The notes: generated by a model from the sequence alone, not told the origin. Counted from the first letter of the stretch, positions 24,076 through 35,162 are shown. The stretch: 64,000 bases of DNA from Varanus komodoensis (GCF_004798865.1 NW_025335854.1:7288170-7352169); one strand, 5' to 3'. Program-made: numbers and translations.

Positions 24076-24180
24076 ACTCTAGTTATTCTCCCCCAACCTG
24101 GCCTACCTCACAGGGTTGTTGTGAGACTAAAATACTGCACTGAGCCCTTTGAAAAGCCCCTTTTTATAAAGTAAACATTA
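24076..24180 (+). repeat. Sauria-type SINE, 3' part only
   Basis: Only the block 'ctacctcacagggttgttgtgagactaaaatactgcactgag' and the tail 'ccctttttataaagtaaac' remain. The tRNA-like head is missing. Confidence 0.7.
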
Positions 24181-25304
24181 AATGGACACAGATTCCTGCC
24201 CAATCTGACACCTACGTGAACTGAGAGGGGAAGGGACTAAGTTATCATAATGCAACCATCTTTCCTGTGTAAAGTCCAAGTCCAATATTCCACATGGTCT
24301 GACAATTATATGCAATATATAAACCAGCTTTGCTTAACCTCCTGCAACTCTGATCTGACATAACACTTAGGGTGAGAAAGGCCCTTATCTGACACCTTGA
24401 AGAATCATTACAACCAGAGCAGAAACAATAAACCAAGAGTAGAAAATACTACAGGTTTTAAGGCAGCTCAACATATTTATAATTCAGGACATCTGATCCT
24501 ATCCTGTTTTCTAAGCAGAATCCTCCAGAATATAAGCCCGAAGCTGTGCCACAACTCGCTCTTATTACAAAATGACCACCATTGTCAAGAGACGGTGGTC
24601 CACAAGGGAGAAACAGAAGCAGCGAAGGTATCTGGTCCAGAAAAGTCTTTCATCAAGCAGAGGAACTTGATGAAAGAAATTCAGCCAGTTCAGGAAAGTG
24701 AGCTGTGGCACTCTGGCAGGTGGAGATGGCTAGAATAAGCTCCTAAAAGGAGTCAACCAATGCAACAAAGAATTGGGAGGAGATACCCCAAGGTGACTGT
24801 AGGAATGGGGCACTCACAGAGAGGGTCTACAGCGTCTGAATGAACTGGAGGAACAGCGGTTACTGGTGGAACAGTGAAAGTGATAAATTAGCATGCATAA
24901 ACTCCGCAATGAACACCGTCCCAGGACTCAACACACAGCCAGACTTGATCTGTCCCTACGGCTGGGCAGCAGCAGAAATGCTCAAAGCGTGTCCCCTTGT
25001 CTCACTCAACAGGGGGCACAATTCCCCACCAGGCTGATGATGCGATTCGCAGGACCATAAATGTTCAGGAGGACTTTGCTGGGCCCCGTGAGCCAAGCTC
25101 TGCACCTCTCCCACTCACCCCATCACGCCGAGGCTCTGCCATATGTGAGACGCAGCTCACCTCCTCGCAGAGACACTCCTGACGCAAACTCACAACATAA
25201 CAAGGGGAAGGAGAACAAAGTACTCAATTGCTGCTCCAGGTTGAGTTGGAAGCTCGATGTGCTGGTTTAATCTTCCCCTCCCACAAGGCCTGAACTTACC
25301 AGAG

Positions 25305-25512
25305 AGCTGGGGTGGTGTGGCAGGTAGTGAGGAGGCCCGGGTTCTAGTCCCTGGGTGACTTTGGGCCAGCCACAAATGCTCGGCCCAACCCACCTCACAG
25401 GGTTGTTGTTGTGAGGAAAAATGGAGAAGAGGCGAACTAAGCAAGCTGCCGGGGATGCCTCTCAATAGGAAAAAGGTGGGCTATAAAAGCAACGTAATAA
25501 CAACGATAATGC
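25305..25512 (+). repeat. Sauria-type SINE
   Basis: It shows a shortened head 'ctggggtggtgtggcagg', then 'gggttctagtccctgggtgactttgggccag', 'cccacctcacagggttgttgttgtgagg' and the tail 'aaaaaggtgggctataaaag'. It lies just upstream of the CpG island. Confidence 0.9.
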
Positions 25513-26148
25513 CCCCCCTTGCTCCGCAGTGGCTTCTTCTTTTCTCCCCGTTTCTAAGACCTACCTCCCATGCCCATTAAAAAGAAAGATACGTGAGAGG
25601 CTACTCGAAATGTTTTGCAAAGACAGCCAAAGGAGGGAAACCCGCTCAGCATAACGCAGTCATCGTGTGCTCGTGGGAACGCCACGGCAGGATCCTCCCG
25701 CGCCCCCCCGCCCGAAAAGGAAAGCACACATAAAATGAAGGTGAATGCGCGTCTGAAGGCAGCCAGGAAGTTCGGGGGCGCGCCCAAAAAGTTGGGGGGG
25801 GGGCAGTGAATCCGCTTGGCAGGCCGGTCAAAGGCAATACTCTCAGCTGTTTCCAAGAAATTCTAAAAAAGCGGGGGGCAGAGAAAATGCCGGGGGGCGT
25901 TCTCCCCGCCCAGCCCTGGCTACGTGCCCGAGGGGGCTGCGGGCTGTCCCTGTGATGTCCGGGAAGGGGGCAGACGGGCTGGCCTCTGGCTCCGGCTGGG
26001 GTGCCAGCTCCGCGGGGAGGGAGCGCGCCGGGTCCGAGCGGCGCGCTGCTCAGAGGGCGGTGGCGGCGCGGGGCAGCGGCGGGGGAGGGGAGGGGAGACC
26101 GGACGGGCCCCGCGCACCTCGGAGCGCGGAGGGGAGGGGGAGAGAGGC

Positions 26149-26172
26149 GGGGGGGGGGGGGGGGGGGGGGGG
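26149..26172 (+). repeat. Run of 24 G within the CpG island
   Basis: Twenty-four consecutive G bases follow a purine-rich lead (ggggaggggg agagaggc). On the minus strand, the likely transcribed sense, it is a C tract about 210 bases downstream of the donor at 26385, that is inside the presumed first intron. It is a strong candidate for G-quadruplex formation and for length error in assembly. Confidence 0.95.
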
Positions 26173-26384
26173 ACGGCAGCCTGCAAATGCCGCTCCGGGC
26201 GCGCCTTCCCGCGGACGCCCGCGAAGATCCGTGCCGCCTCCGTGCCGCCCCGCACTTCCACGGGCGCCCAGCGCTTCGCAGCGCGCAGCGCGCTTCACCG
26301 CAGCGCCCCCGGCAGCGCCTCTCCTCTCCGCCGGGGACCCCAAGAAGGAGACGCGTGAGGACGGACAAGTACCGGGCGACTCAC

Positions 26385-27140
26385 CTCGGCGCCCGGGGAA
26401 GGAGGGCTCCCGCGACGCTCGGCGCACAGCCGGCCGGACCGCGGCTGCGGAGGACCAGCGGGCAGCGCGGAGAACGAGGCGGGGGCCGCGCCGCGCCGGC
26501 TCGAGGGGGCGGCGGTCTCCGCGCGTCAGGCTCTCTGCGAGCGCCGCGCGAGTTTCCCGGCCGGGCTCTCCGGGGGCTGCGCTGGCCGCCCCCTTCCTGC
26601 AGGGGGCGCTCTGCGCACCGCCCGCGCGGCGTCGACCCCCAGCCGGCCGCGCGGAGAAGGGGCGCCGCTGGCCGGCGCGTGGGAAGAGCTGCGCGCCCGA
26701 GAGAGCCGGCCCGCCGCGCTGCTCCGCCGGAAAACGGCGATGCGCGGCAGAGACCCGGGAGGTCGCCCAGGCAGAACAAAAGGACGTCCGGCGAGTCGGA
26801 GCGGAGGTTCTCCCGGCTGGGCTTCGGGAGCTTGCCGATCCGACACGAGTGCCCGCGCTCGGTTGCAGCACGGCTCAGTTCAAGGCCGAGCGGCGCCCGG
26901 GGCACCCGGAGGGTGGGGGCCCCCAGTGGCTTGGCCGGTGCGGCGGAGAGGCAGCCCCCGGAGGGCAGAGCCGTCGAGGGGGAGCGGGAGACCGCGGGGG
27001 AGTCCGCTTGCGCTTCACGGCCGCGCAAGAGCGGGGCAGAGCCGGGGACGCGCGCCGGTCCAGCCGTTCGCCAGCCCTGCGCGCTGCGGTCGGTGGGAAA
27101 CGGGCAGGCGCCGGCGGAGCGCGGCGCCTCGGCTTCCCAA

Positions 27141-27172
<32 letters not shown>

Positions 27173-27286
27173 GCTTCTCCGCTGTCCGAGGTGCTGAAAT
27201 CTGCCCCCGGGCGGCCGTCTTAGCCAGCGCGGGCACGCCGGGCCCTTCCGGGGCCTCACTGGCCGGCGCGGGTCCCTGGCGCGCAC
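26385..27286 (-). other. Candidate first exon (non-coding) ending at 26385
   Basis: Read on the minus strand, the GC-rich sequence ends in the splice donor GCGCCGAG|GTGAGTCGCC, which matches consensus from the last three exon bases through intron position 6. The transcription start cannot be fixed, so the upper bound is arbitrary. The minus frame is open for about 300 codons, but the composition (Arg/Pro/Ala/Gly) and matching open frames on the plus strand argue for untranslated sequence. Confidence 0.35.
27141..27172 (+). repeat. (CGG)n trinucleotide repeat in the CpG island
   Basis: About ten uninterrupted GGC/CGG units lie here. In the presumed transcript (minus strand) they would be CCG units in the 5' region. 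Repeats of this type in 5' untranslated exons are often length-variable. Confidence 0.95.
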
Positions 27287-27429
27287 CCGCGTTCCCCACT
27301 TCTCCGTCTGGCTGGCGGGGCTCTCGTTTTGCCTCCTGAAATCTTCGACCTTTCACCCAGCCGCAAAGAAACAGATGTTCTCATTAACAGGATGAAGACA
27401 TGAGGGAAAGCAAACGGGAAGAGACTTAC

Positions 27430-27560
27430 CGTTGCAGCCGGCCACTTCTGCGCCTCTGTTTCTTTCCTCTGGGCTAGGATCGTGCACAGTGGCTTTAATC
27501 AAAATATCCAGGAACTGAATTTGTATTGTTTCGTATTTGCCTGATTGCACACATAATGGC
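27430..27560 (-). other. Candidate alternative first exon ending at 27430
   Basis: On the minus strand the donor GGCTGCAACG|GTAAGTCTC is an excellent match to consensus. The sequence before it (from about 27560 down) is only moderately GC-rich and has no clear acceptor, which suits a first exon at the upstream edge of the island. The start is unknown, and no coding potential is evident. Confidence 0.35.
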
Positions 27561-28060
27561 AGATCACTCCCATGCGGAAACTACTGGGGCACAGGGAAAC
27601 TCAGTGGTACAGAGCACTAAAATTTTGAAATTGGCATAGGTGCCAAGAAATATGTAGCAGGGAACCTTTGCCAAGGGATACAAATGGAACGATTAAATGG
27701 CCACGTGAAAGCTTGCCATAGCATTGTTTTTTTTTAAGAAAGATTACTGTGTACACACGCAAACTGAAGTCTTTCCATTTGCCAAATGTAACTGAGTTGT
27801 GCAGTATATTAAACCTTTCCAGTAAGGCCTCTTACAGGCATGAGTTTCTGCCTAAAACCTCAAATATATGGAATTGAGTATAACCCAACCCAAAGGAAGC
27901 CCCTACAGATCGAGTGAAAACCGTCAACTAATCAAAGCATTTTTGGACCTGCTATGGCCAAACAAGGGCGCTCAGCTTGCTTGCTTGCTCGTTTATTCCT
28001 CCACTCTATCCTGAAAGGTTGGGGATAATTACAATGAGCATGATCCAAACCGGTTTTCCA
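27561..28060. other. Non-coding flank of the CpG island
   Basis: I see no recognisable repeat or exon here. The sequence is AT-rich, in sharp contrast to the island. Confidence 0.45.
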
Positions 28061-28061
28061 C

Positions 28062-28205
28062 GGTGCTGCCAGAACATCATGCTGGCCCATCAGCCTGGTG
28101 CCCTCCACTTGCGCCGGAACACAATTCCCATCATTTCAGCCAATGTGGCCAATGGCCAGGCTAATGGGAGTTGCAGTTCAACCCATCTGGAAGGTGCAAG
28201 GATGG
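28062..28205. mobile_element. Palindromic DNA element (CCAACCTGG family)
   Basis: The words 'tggtgccctccacttgcgccggaacacaattcccatcatttcagcc' face 'ggctaatgggagttgcagttcaacccatctggaaggtgc'. The arms are inverted copies, as in the copies at 35163 and 63812. Confidence 0.65.
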
Positions 28206-28891
28206 GCAGGCAGGACCAGACCTTGGGGATGCCCCCTGCCCATTTTTCCTGAACCCCAGGCCAGTGAAAGAGAACGAGACCGTTCCTCCTTCCAAGCTAT
28301 CATTTATTCCTGGCATGGATAACTTTTGTCCCAGGAGGATGAATTCGGCCTGCCAGCCCATGTACCACCAGCAGGGGTGGATAAGCCCCTGTGCTGGCAG
28401 CCCTGGGCAGAGCTGCTGCGTGTGGCTGGGGGGCTGAATTTGGTTCAGCAGGTCGCACGTTGCCAAGGCACAAAAACTCTTCTCCAGCCAAGTGGTTTTC
28501 CCTGGTCTGCCCCGTGATGCTGCCAGCGAAGTCAGGATAGAAGATGCCAAGGACATGCTGAACTTTCCACATGGCCTTCTTGTCCCTTGCAAACTTGTGG
28601 TTCTCCGAGGCATCCAGCAAGGGAACAGGAACAAGAGCACTGAGCCCAGAGGCTTGTCAAAACACGTGTGCAAAAAGAAAAAGAGCAGGGCAGGAGAGGT
28701 CCGACTTTGGGGGTGGGTAATTCAACCCCTTTGGCTATTTGGGAAAGTGCCCTGACTCCTGAGCATAAGATGCCTAGTGTGGCAAAGGACAAGTGACCTG
28801 CCCGAAAGATCAAGGGTGGAGGTGGGGGCCGTGCACTGGACAATTCCACAGACGCCACAGTTTGCAGCACCGAGAGGGACCCAGGGCGTCT

Positions 28892-29168
28892 CTGCTCCCA
28901 GGTAAAGACCTTTTTATTTAAACATCAGTTTAATTGTTAAAACATATGATCTGGCCAGGGCAACTTCTTCTTCCTTCTCTTTTCTCCTCCTACGTTATTT
29001 ATTTACTTATTTTATACTGATAATTTTAATTTTATATTATTAAGTTTGTAACTCAGTATATTTTTTGTATTTTTGTATTTAATGGTAATTTATTATGTTC
29101 TATTGTATTTCAATGTATTTTATTGTGTTGTAAGCCGCCCCGAGGCTTCGGCAAGGGGCGGCATAGAA

Positions 29169-29214
<46 letters not shown>

Positions 29215-29215
29215 C
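28892..29215 (+). mobile_element. L2-like LINE 3' end with (ATA)n tail
   Basis: The last codons of the LINE frame (KTFLFKHQFNC, then stop) are followed by an AT-rich 3' region and a terminal hairpin-like 'taagccgccccgaggcttcggcaaggggcggcatagaaat'. It ends in a pure (ATA)n run at 29169-29211. The same 3' end occurs at 37615 and 60186 with other repeat tails. It is strongly 5'-truncated. Confidence 0.85.
29169..29211 (+). repeat. (ATA)n microsatellite at a LINE 3' end
   Basis: About 14 ATA units start directly after the LINE terminus 'ggcatagaaat', so the microsatellite is probably the grown tail of the element. Confidence 0.95.
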
Positions 29216-29334
29216 AAAGCACATTGTCATCTCTCACTCATGCAAGCTTTTCACACCTGCAGGGCCTCTCCTGTCTGCCTGAATCCTTTTTTGCAGCTTT
29301 TTAAAAGGCAAGATGGATCAACTACTAACATTCA

Positions 29335-29465
29335 TTTTATGTGATGCTGTATTTTATTAATTTGCAGCCAATGTGGATGGTCAATTTATTTATGTTGTAA
29401 GCTGTCCAGAGACACAAGCATACAAATTTTATAAATAATAGTAAATAAATAATAATAATAATTCA
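29335..29465 (+). mobile_element. L2-like LINE 3' tail fragment
   Basis: The stretch 'ttgcagccaatgtggatggtcaatttatttatgttgtaagctgtccagagac' matches the 3' tail of the LINE at 16185-16318. It ends in 'ataaataataataat'. Confidence 0.65.
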
Positions 29466-30039
29466 ACTGGGAACAAAGTCTTATGCAGAGTCACAATCCA
29501 GCTGGACCATTTATGGTTTGTTATAGGATATACACAAAGGCAGAGAGGGAGAAAGAGGAAAATGCCATGGACAAATTGTTCCTTCCACAATGAAAGCAGA
29601 AGAAACCTCAGGAAAGCAGTGGATAAATCCCTCATGAAGAGAACCTCTGACAGCATAACAGCAACACTCCCAGCTGCCAGTCAGAAAAAAAGTGTCTCGT
29701 TTTCAGCTGAGAGAATGAGACCCTTCTTTCTGGGTGGGTACCAGAAAGGAGCTCAGGGGCACCAATCTGTACTAGTTTAATGCAGAGGTAGTTCTGAAAT
29801 CTTGGCTTAATATGGCAAAGAGAAGGCTAGCAGCAAGATACCATCTCTCTTCAACTGAAGGCAAATTCATGTGTCCAAGGGGTGTGTGTGTGTGTGTGTT
29901 TTTTTCTTCTGGAAGAAACTGAAACCACGTTGAGAAGATAATAGATGGCTGCTGGGAATTGGCTCATTAAATCTGCCCTTTTGAGAGAAGAGTCTGTGCA
30001 GACACTCTGAGACTGGAACATATAACATCAGTGCTGGCC

Positions 30040-30390
30040 AGCTTGATTCATGAGGCTGGTTTTAACCTATAAAGCCTTGCACAGCCTTGGGCCGTCTCCT
30101 GGCTGTCTTTCATCCAGCCACTGCCCTCCAAGCCCTTCCTTTGTGATCCCCTTCCCAGCGAGGCTTCGAAGATGGCAGCGTGGAAGGGGGGCTTCTTAGT
30201 GGGGTGCTCCCTAACATTACAGACCACTCTACCTATCGAGGTCCACCACCACCATCGTCATCTTCTGGAGCCAAGCTAAGATGGTATTTTGCTCTCAGGC
30301 TTTTGATGGCCTATGAGGGAGCAATTAGATCGGTTAATGTTATCAGATCCTGTATCTTAATAACTGTCTGAGCTGTTTAATCATCTGGTT
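30040..30390 (+). mobile_element. L2-like LINE C-terminal fragment
   Basis: The plus strand gives a YKALH-like motif ('tataaagccttgcacagccttgggcc') as found in the region after the reverse transcriptase of L2/CR1 elements. It is followed by 'tttgtgatccccttcccagcgaggcttcgaag' and an AT-rich 3' part. Frame interruptions and divergence point to an old copy. The assignment rests on this motif alone. Confidence 0.45.
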
Positions 30391-30545
30391 TTCAGTTAGT
30401 TAATGACTTCAGCTCAAATAAAACCACAATGAATGTGCACTTTTAGTATATTTAATTTATGTATGTGCCTTTCTAGGTAAACCATGAACTCTAAGGCAGT
30501 TTGCATTATCTTAGGACAAAACAAAAGAGCAAGATTAAAAAAGGA

Positions 30546-30609
30546 GGGGGAGAGAGAGAGAGCAAGAGAGTGAGAGAAAGAGAGAGGGAGGGAGGGGGAG
30601 AGAGAGAGA
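30546..30609 (+). repeat. (GA)n-rich low-complexity tract
   Basis: An imperfect purine tract of GA and GGGA units runs for about 64 bases. Confidence 0.9.
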
Positions 30610-30654
30610 TTTAAACAGCAAACCTGCAAAACCACAATTCTGGAATTGGCCATT

Positions 30655-30765
30655 CTTCTCCAGACTGGACTTCAACTCCCATCATTTCCAACCAGCATGG
30701 CCAATAGTCTGAATTTTTAGGGTTGTGTGACCCAAAACTTCTGGAAGGCATCAAGCAGGGAGAAG
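30655..30765. mobile_element. Palindromic DNA element (CCAACCTGG family), diverged
   Basis: The words 'ctggacttcaactcccatcatttccaaccagcatggcc' form the left arm. The right arm is weak ('cccaaaacttctggaaggcatcaagc'). Confidence 0.5.
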
Positions 30766-31439
30766 TTTAGCAGTTTGATGCTTTATTAAAATCTATCAGC
30801 CACTGTTAGGAGGAATTCTCCTGTCTATTCTCTCTTACAGTGCCTCAGAAAACAAATAGACGGAGCCAACTCTCTGTCTCATTGGGTGGCATTGGTCCCT
30901 TTCCAATCAACTAAAGCCATAGTCGATTCATCTGAATTAATCCTGGCAGACCTACTTAAAATATATCCCCATAAACCTGAGTTATCTTGGGAGTGATTAA
31001 GGGGCCACCTGCTGGAAGGACCAGCCATTTCCAACATTGCGCTTGCCATCAACAGCCAGTTGGCACCTTGAGGCATGTTTAATAATTTTGTCTAGATGTC
31101 CTCTCTCCCTGTGTCATATTCTCCACCCCTCTCTCTTTCCATTTGCAAATGCTTTAGCTCGCACTTCAGATGTGGTATCCCCTCCTGCCAAGAAGGGAAG
31201 GAAAAACCCGATGATAATCCAGACATATTTACTTGCTTTTATTTCTGAAAACCATTGGATCCCATTCTCAGCTGCTCAGGCACCTGCAGAGATATTTCCT
31301 CCCAGTCAAAGTGCATGCCGGAAAAACTGGGAGAACTGCTAAATCAGAATTGCAGTGCTTTGCGCTGGTGTGAAGGCCTGGAGAAAGTGCTGGGTAATAA
31401 AGGATGAGAGATGCCAAGTTTGGGGCCTGTTGCTTTTTC

Positions 31440-32150
31440 AGTCCCAGGAAATTAGGTTGCATTCAGTGCAATTTTAATTGAGATTTCTTATTTAGCTTCC
31501 CTTTAAATTAAAAAATGGAAGGGCATGTGTTCCTCTGAGCAAATAGAGGAACACATGAGCAAAAATTAGGTAGATTTCATGCAAAGGGTAATGAATCATA
31601 TCATCGAACAATTTCTAATAGTTATAAATTCAACACTGTGTTAGGTTTATTATGGTGGGCACAATTAATTCATTTTATCCCCAAGCCCTTTCAGCATTTT
31701 TTAATTTTTTTAAATTAACATCAGGGCTGCAGTCCTGGGACACTTGCCACTCACTTTCTTCTGAGCAAATGTGTAGAATTTGACTGAATATTGGATTGAG
31801 CATAACTATTAATTAAAGTTTTAATAGTCTTTGACAGACATGCATGTTTAAATTATTATTCCGGAAGATGCCAATTTTTCCATCAATTGGTGCTCTTTTT
31901 AAATGGGTTGGATATATCCTAATGACTGATGTCTTGTTATGAATACCCTACAATTAATACATATTTAATATGTGCTTTTATTTATTGATTAACATTTACT
32001 GCTCTGTGTTTTTCACATTTCCTAGCTGAAGAAACTCATAACAGGACAATTACCTAATTAAAGATCCTCCTGCTCCAGTCAGCAACATCTAGAATTGCAG
32101 CCTAGTTAGCTGCAGTAATTCTCACGGAAATCAAAGATATTTCCTTCTAA
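31440..32150. promoter_or_regulatory. Candidate conserved non-coding block (AT-rich, repeat-poor)
   Basis: This stretch is AT-rich, mostly without recognised repeats (a weak GCAATCCTA-family copy may lie at 31722-31808), and dense in TAATTA/ATTAAT-type words that suit homeodomain binding (for example 'acaattaattcatttta', 'attacctaattaaagat'). Such sequence near a developmental promoter is often conserved enhancer DNA. I cannot measure conservation, so this is inference from composition. Confidence 0.25.
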
Positions 32151-33040
32151 GAAAAGATAGCCAAAAGCAGATTGAAAGATGCAGCCTCACTTTCACTTGC
32201 CGTATAAACGCTCCCTTGCTCAAAGATGATGCTAGGCTGATAGCACCCAAGACTTCCCATGTGCTTGGGAGGAAGGCCATGAAACCTTACTCAGTGTGGT
32301 TTCCCTCCAAGCAAGCATGCAGGGGTGAAGCCATGAAAGAAACGGGGTAATGCCATCCGCCAGCCACTGAAGCGGTCTCCCGGGGAATGCGCTGCGTGCC
32401 GGAAGGGCTCCGCTTGCTGCTCCCTGACCCGGTACCCTCCTCCAGATGGCTGGAGTGGCAGCTGGGCGTCGGGGCTTCTGGAGGACAGAAGCGACGGGGG
32501 GCTGGTCCTCCTTACTCCCGGTCCCCAGCATTTGGAGACTTTGCTTGTTCAGCGAGCCTCTGAGTCTGCCGCTCTTTAGGTTGCTCCATGTCTGTTCGGC
32601 CTCTCTGGATTCTTCCTCCTGCTTTCATCGGGACAGTGCCGCTGTGTGGGATCCTAGATCTGCATTCAGAGCAGAAGAAGAAGAGAAGGGGCCATGGCCA
32701 TCCCTGCTCCATCACTATAAACCTTCCTTTTCTAAGGCTGCACACCCATGCACAGAGGCCATGATCCAGCTCGGAGTAAAGCCCTCTTAAGGCCCACTGA
32801 TTTCAGGATCTGGAGCTGCCCATTCGAGCCTCTGGGTCAAACTGGAAAGCCGCATCCCCTTCCTTCCTATTCTCGTCTGTGCTCGTGCTTGTCCACGTAG
32901 AATTTCTTCCCTCTGGATGTGATCACGATGCACAAACAAGGGCATTAAGCAATCCGGCTCTGACACGTTTGCAGCCCACATGACAGCAATTGTTCCAAAC
33001 TGGAGAAGGTAACAGATGGAAGAGCCTGCATTCAGTAAGT

Positions 33041-33108
33041 ATTAGGCCCCTGCCTAAGTCATTAATTAGGCCCCTGCCTAAGTCATTAATTGGGCCTCTG
33101 CCTCAGCG
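33041..33108 (+). repeat. Tandem repeat, 24-base unit, nearly three copies
   Basis: The unit attaggcccctgcctaagtc plus 'atta' starts at 33041, again at 33065 without change, and a third time at 33089 with a few substitutions (attgggcctctgcctcagc). The period is exactly 24. Confidence 0.95.
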
Positions 33109-33499
33109 ATCTCCACCACCAGGTGGGCCCTGTTTGGAGGCAGGCGGCTGCACGGTTTGCGGTCCTGACAGTCTCCCAAGCCATATAGATAATGAATTAC
33201 TGAGAGAGAAAATATATTTCTCTCCCCACAGATGAGCACAGACCTTAATATTTGATGAACAAAGAAGCTCTTTCCAGATCTTAGAAAGATGATGTTATGT
33301 TAGAGAAGTGCCTTTGCCAGAGGGGTGGCAGAACAGACGCTTAATGCAACGTGGCTGCCAGCCAAATGCAGATGTGCCTGGCCCATTTTCAAGAAGGGAA
33401 CGGCAGCCCCCGCAGCTGAGCGCAGAGCCTAGGACGGGACATGCACACCCAGGAGATGCACTGGGGTCGATGACACGCAGGCTGACATTCAAGGCCTGA

Positions 33500-33690
33500 G
33501 TGTGGGTTGAGTATGGTTTCTCACCGAAGCATGGATTGTGGCTGAAACGTGGCCATCACGTTGCCCAAGTCCCGTTGCATTCACAAACCATGGTTGGTTA
33601 ACCACAAGCAGTCCATGGTTTCTTGCTGGGTTGTGAACTGTGGGTTATTCATCACTAACAAGCCATGGTTTGTTAGTGCGACTGAGTTCA
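33500..33690. mobile_element. Dispersed gtgggttg/ccatgg family element
   Basis: The words 'gtgtgggttgagtatgg', 'cacaaaccatggttggttaacc', 'gggttgtgaactgtgggttattc', 'aagccatggtttgttag' and 'gagttcagatcc' are shared with the copies at 22893 and 44765. Confidence 0.55.
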
Positions 33691-35007
33691 GATCCTTTGG
33701 TTCTTGTCAGATTGGGAGAGGGGGCATCCCCCTGCACATGTGAGCCAAGAGTCCCGTGGACTCACTTTGCCCTCATGCTTCATATTCTTAAAGACGTTGG
33801 CTTTCATCGAACAAGAAAGAAAACTGGTGATCTGGGCAAGGTCAAAACGGATCCGACAGGCATCGGCCCTTGGGTACGGAGGACCGTCTCGCTCAGATCT
33901 GCCAAGCCACAGACGTTTATCGCTCAGCATCCATCACCAGGGAGAAATGTGTGGGTGCTTCATTCAGCACCTTCAGGCAGCATGCCCTCTGGGTCAAGAT
34001 GGCTCCCGCAGCTGCTCACATCCCAGAATGCACTGCAGCACATGGGCCTGGAGGGCAGGTGAGGGGTCGAAGGAGCAGTGTGGGCTGCCAGACATCTGGA
34101 ACTGCCTCAGAGCACAGGGAATTGACTATTTGAACAGTGTCAAGGACAACCCTGATCTTTACAGAGAAAGACAGGGAATAAAATAGTGCGCAGAGCAGTG
34201 ACTCAGAGAACGCAAAGGTCTCTGAGTGGAGTGCCCCAGGGTCTCTGAAAAAGGTTCATCTCGAGGCCTTTACCACTGCCAGCTCCAATTCGTGAGTCTG
34301 TTTTTAATGTTGCTTTGTTTGTAAGGATGTTTAAAGCTTCCAGAAATTATACCCATTAATTAAATGGAAACTGTATTAACAATGAGCAACACTCATTTCA
34401 CCAAAAACAAAACAACCCCCTCATCTTTTTAACTGTACAGGACATTTTTAAAGCTGCAATGCGCTTTAAGAAAGACTAAAATAAGAATGGAGAATAGGCG
34501 TGTGGACATTCGCCCTCTTGAGGCTGATCTCTTTGCAGCGTCAATGCAAACTGAAGGCCCACATGAAAGATCCAAGAACGATGAATGAGAATTCAGATTG
34601 GCAGGGAGAGGAAGAAAGTTTTTAAAAGTGCTTCCTGTTTATGGGTTGAGGGAAGAAACCACAGGTACAAGTGGGCTACGAGTTTTGAACCACCTGGAGC
34701 TACTGGTTGCGAGTAGAGAGAAGCCATCCAAGTCCTCATGAACTGGATTTGGAGGAGAAATTGGAAAAATGCCAATTTTCCGGACCAACACTGATTAGCC
34801 TGAACTTCCTCTAACTACTGGCTCAGCTGCTGAGGTGCCATGGAAGGGTTGCAAAGCTCTTGCTGTTCAGAAGTGGGTGTGTTTTCAAAGAGCAGTGCCT
34901 GCGATGCCCCTCCTTTGGCCAACTTTCTCCAAAGCAGTGCACAAGAGTGAGCACTGTGAAATTAAATATGGGTTGAATTACTGAGTGAAGATCAAACTCT
35001 TTTACTC

Positions 35008-35092
35008 CCAATTTATCCTCACAACAACCTTGTGAGGTGGATTAAGCTAAGAGAAAAGCCTGGACCAAAGTCACCCCCTGAGCTTCATGGTA
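35008..35092 (-). repeat. Sauria-type SINE, antisense, central part
   Basis: Only 'tttatcctcacaacaaccttgtgaggtggattaagctaagag' and 'accaaagtcaccccctgagcttcatgg' remain, in reversed SINE order. Confidence 0.75.
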
Positions 35093-35162
35093 CAGTTGGG
35101 TACTTCTTGAGCCTTCTTCAAGACACTGATGTAACACCTTGGGAACCAAAGACATGTTAGCG

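Larger units (their letters stand above)
25650..27450 (-). promoter_or_regulatory. CpG island, probable promoter of a minus-strand gene (perhaps FAM163A)
   Basis: Over about 1.8 kb the sequence becomes extremely GC-rich with very many CpG pairs, while both flanks are ordinary. Such islands mark promoters in vertebrates. Two minus-strand donors with near-perfect consensus are present: GCCGAG|GTGAGT (exon end 26385) and GCAACG|GTAAGT (exon end 27430). They imply transcription toward lower coordinates with alternative first exons. Long open frames here run on both strands at once and are low-complexity Gly/Arg/Pro/Ala, as expected from composition alone. In mammals FAM163A follows TDRD5 in the same orientation and has non-coding first exons; no coding exon of it is visible, so the name is inference from gene order. 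Confidence 0.6.
32151..35005. other. Non-coding interval
   Basis: It contains the 24-base tandem repeat at 33041 and a dispersed DNA-element copy at 33500. Open frames at about 32230-32790 and 33640-34190 have no recognisable domain. Confidence 0.45.

Noticed and set aside
24397-24738. Plus-strand open frame with basic, coiled-coil-like composition
   Set aside because: It has no start context or splice support and no family I can name, and it lies next to SINE debris.
1-25600. FAM163A coding exons
   Set aside because: I looked on the minus strand for the short membrane segment followed by a CYC-type cysteine cluster. Nothing matched, so the gene body is not annotated here.
25924-27339. Very long open frames (up to 423 codons) on both strands in the GC-rich block
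   Set aside because: They overlap on both strands and in several frames, consist of Gly/Arg/Pro/Ala runs, and arise because stop codons are AT-rich. The CpG island itself explains them.
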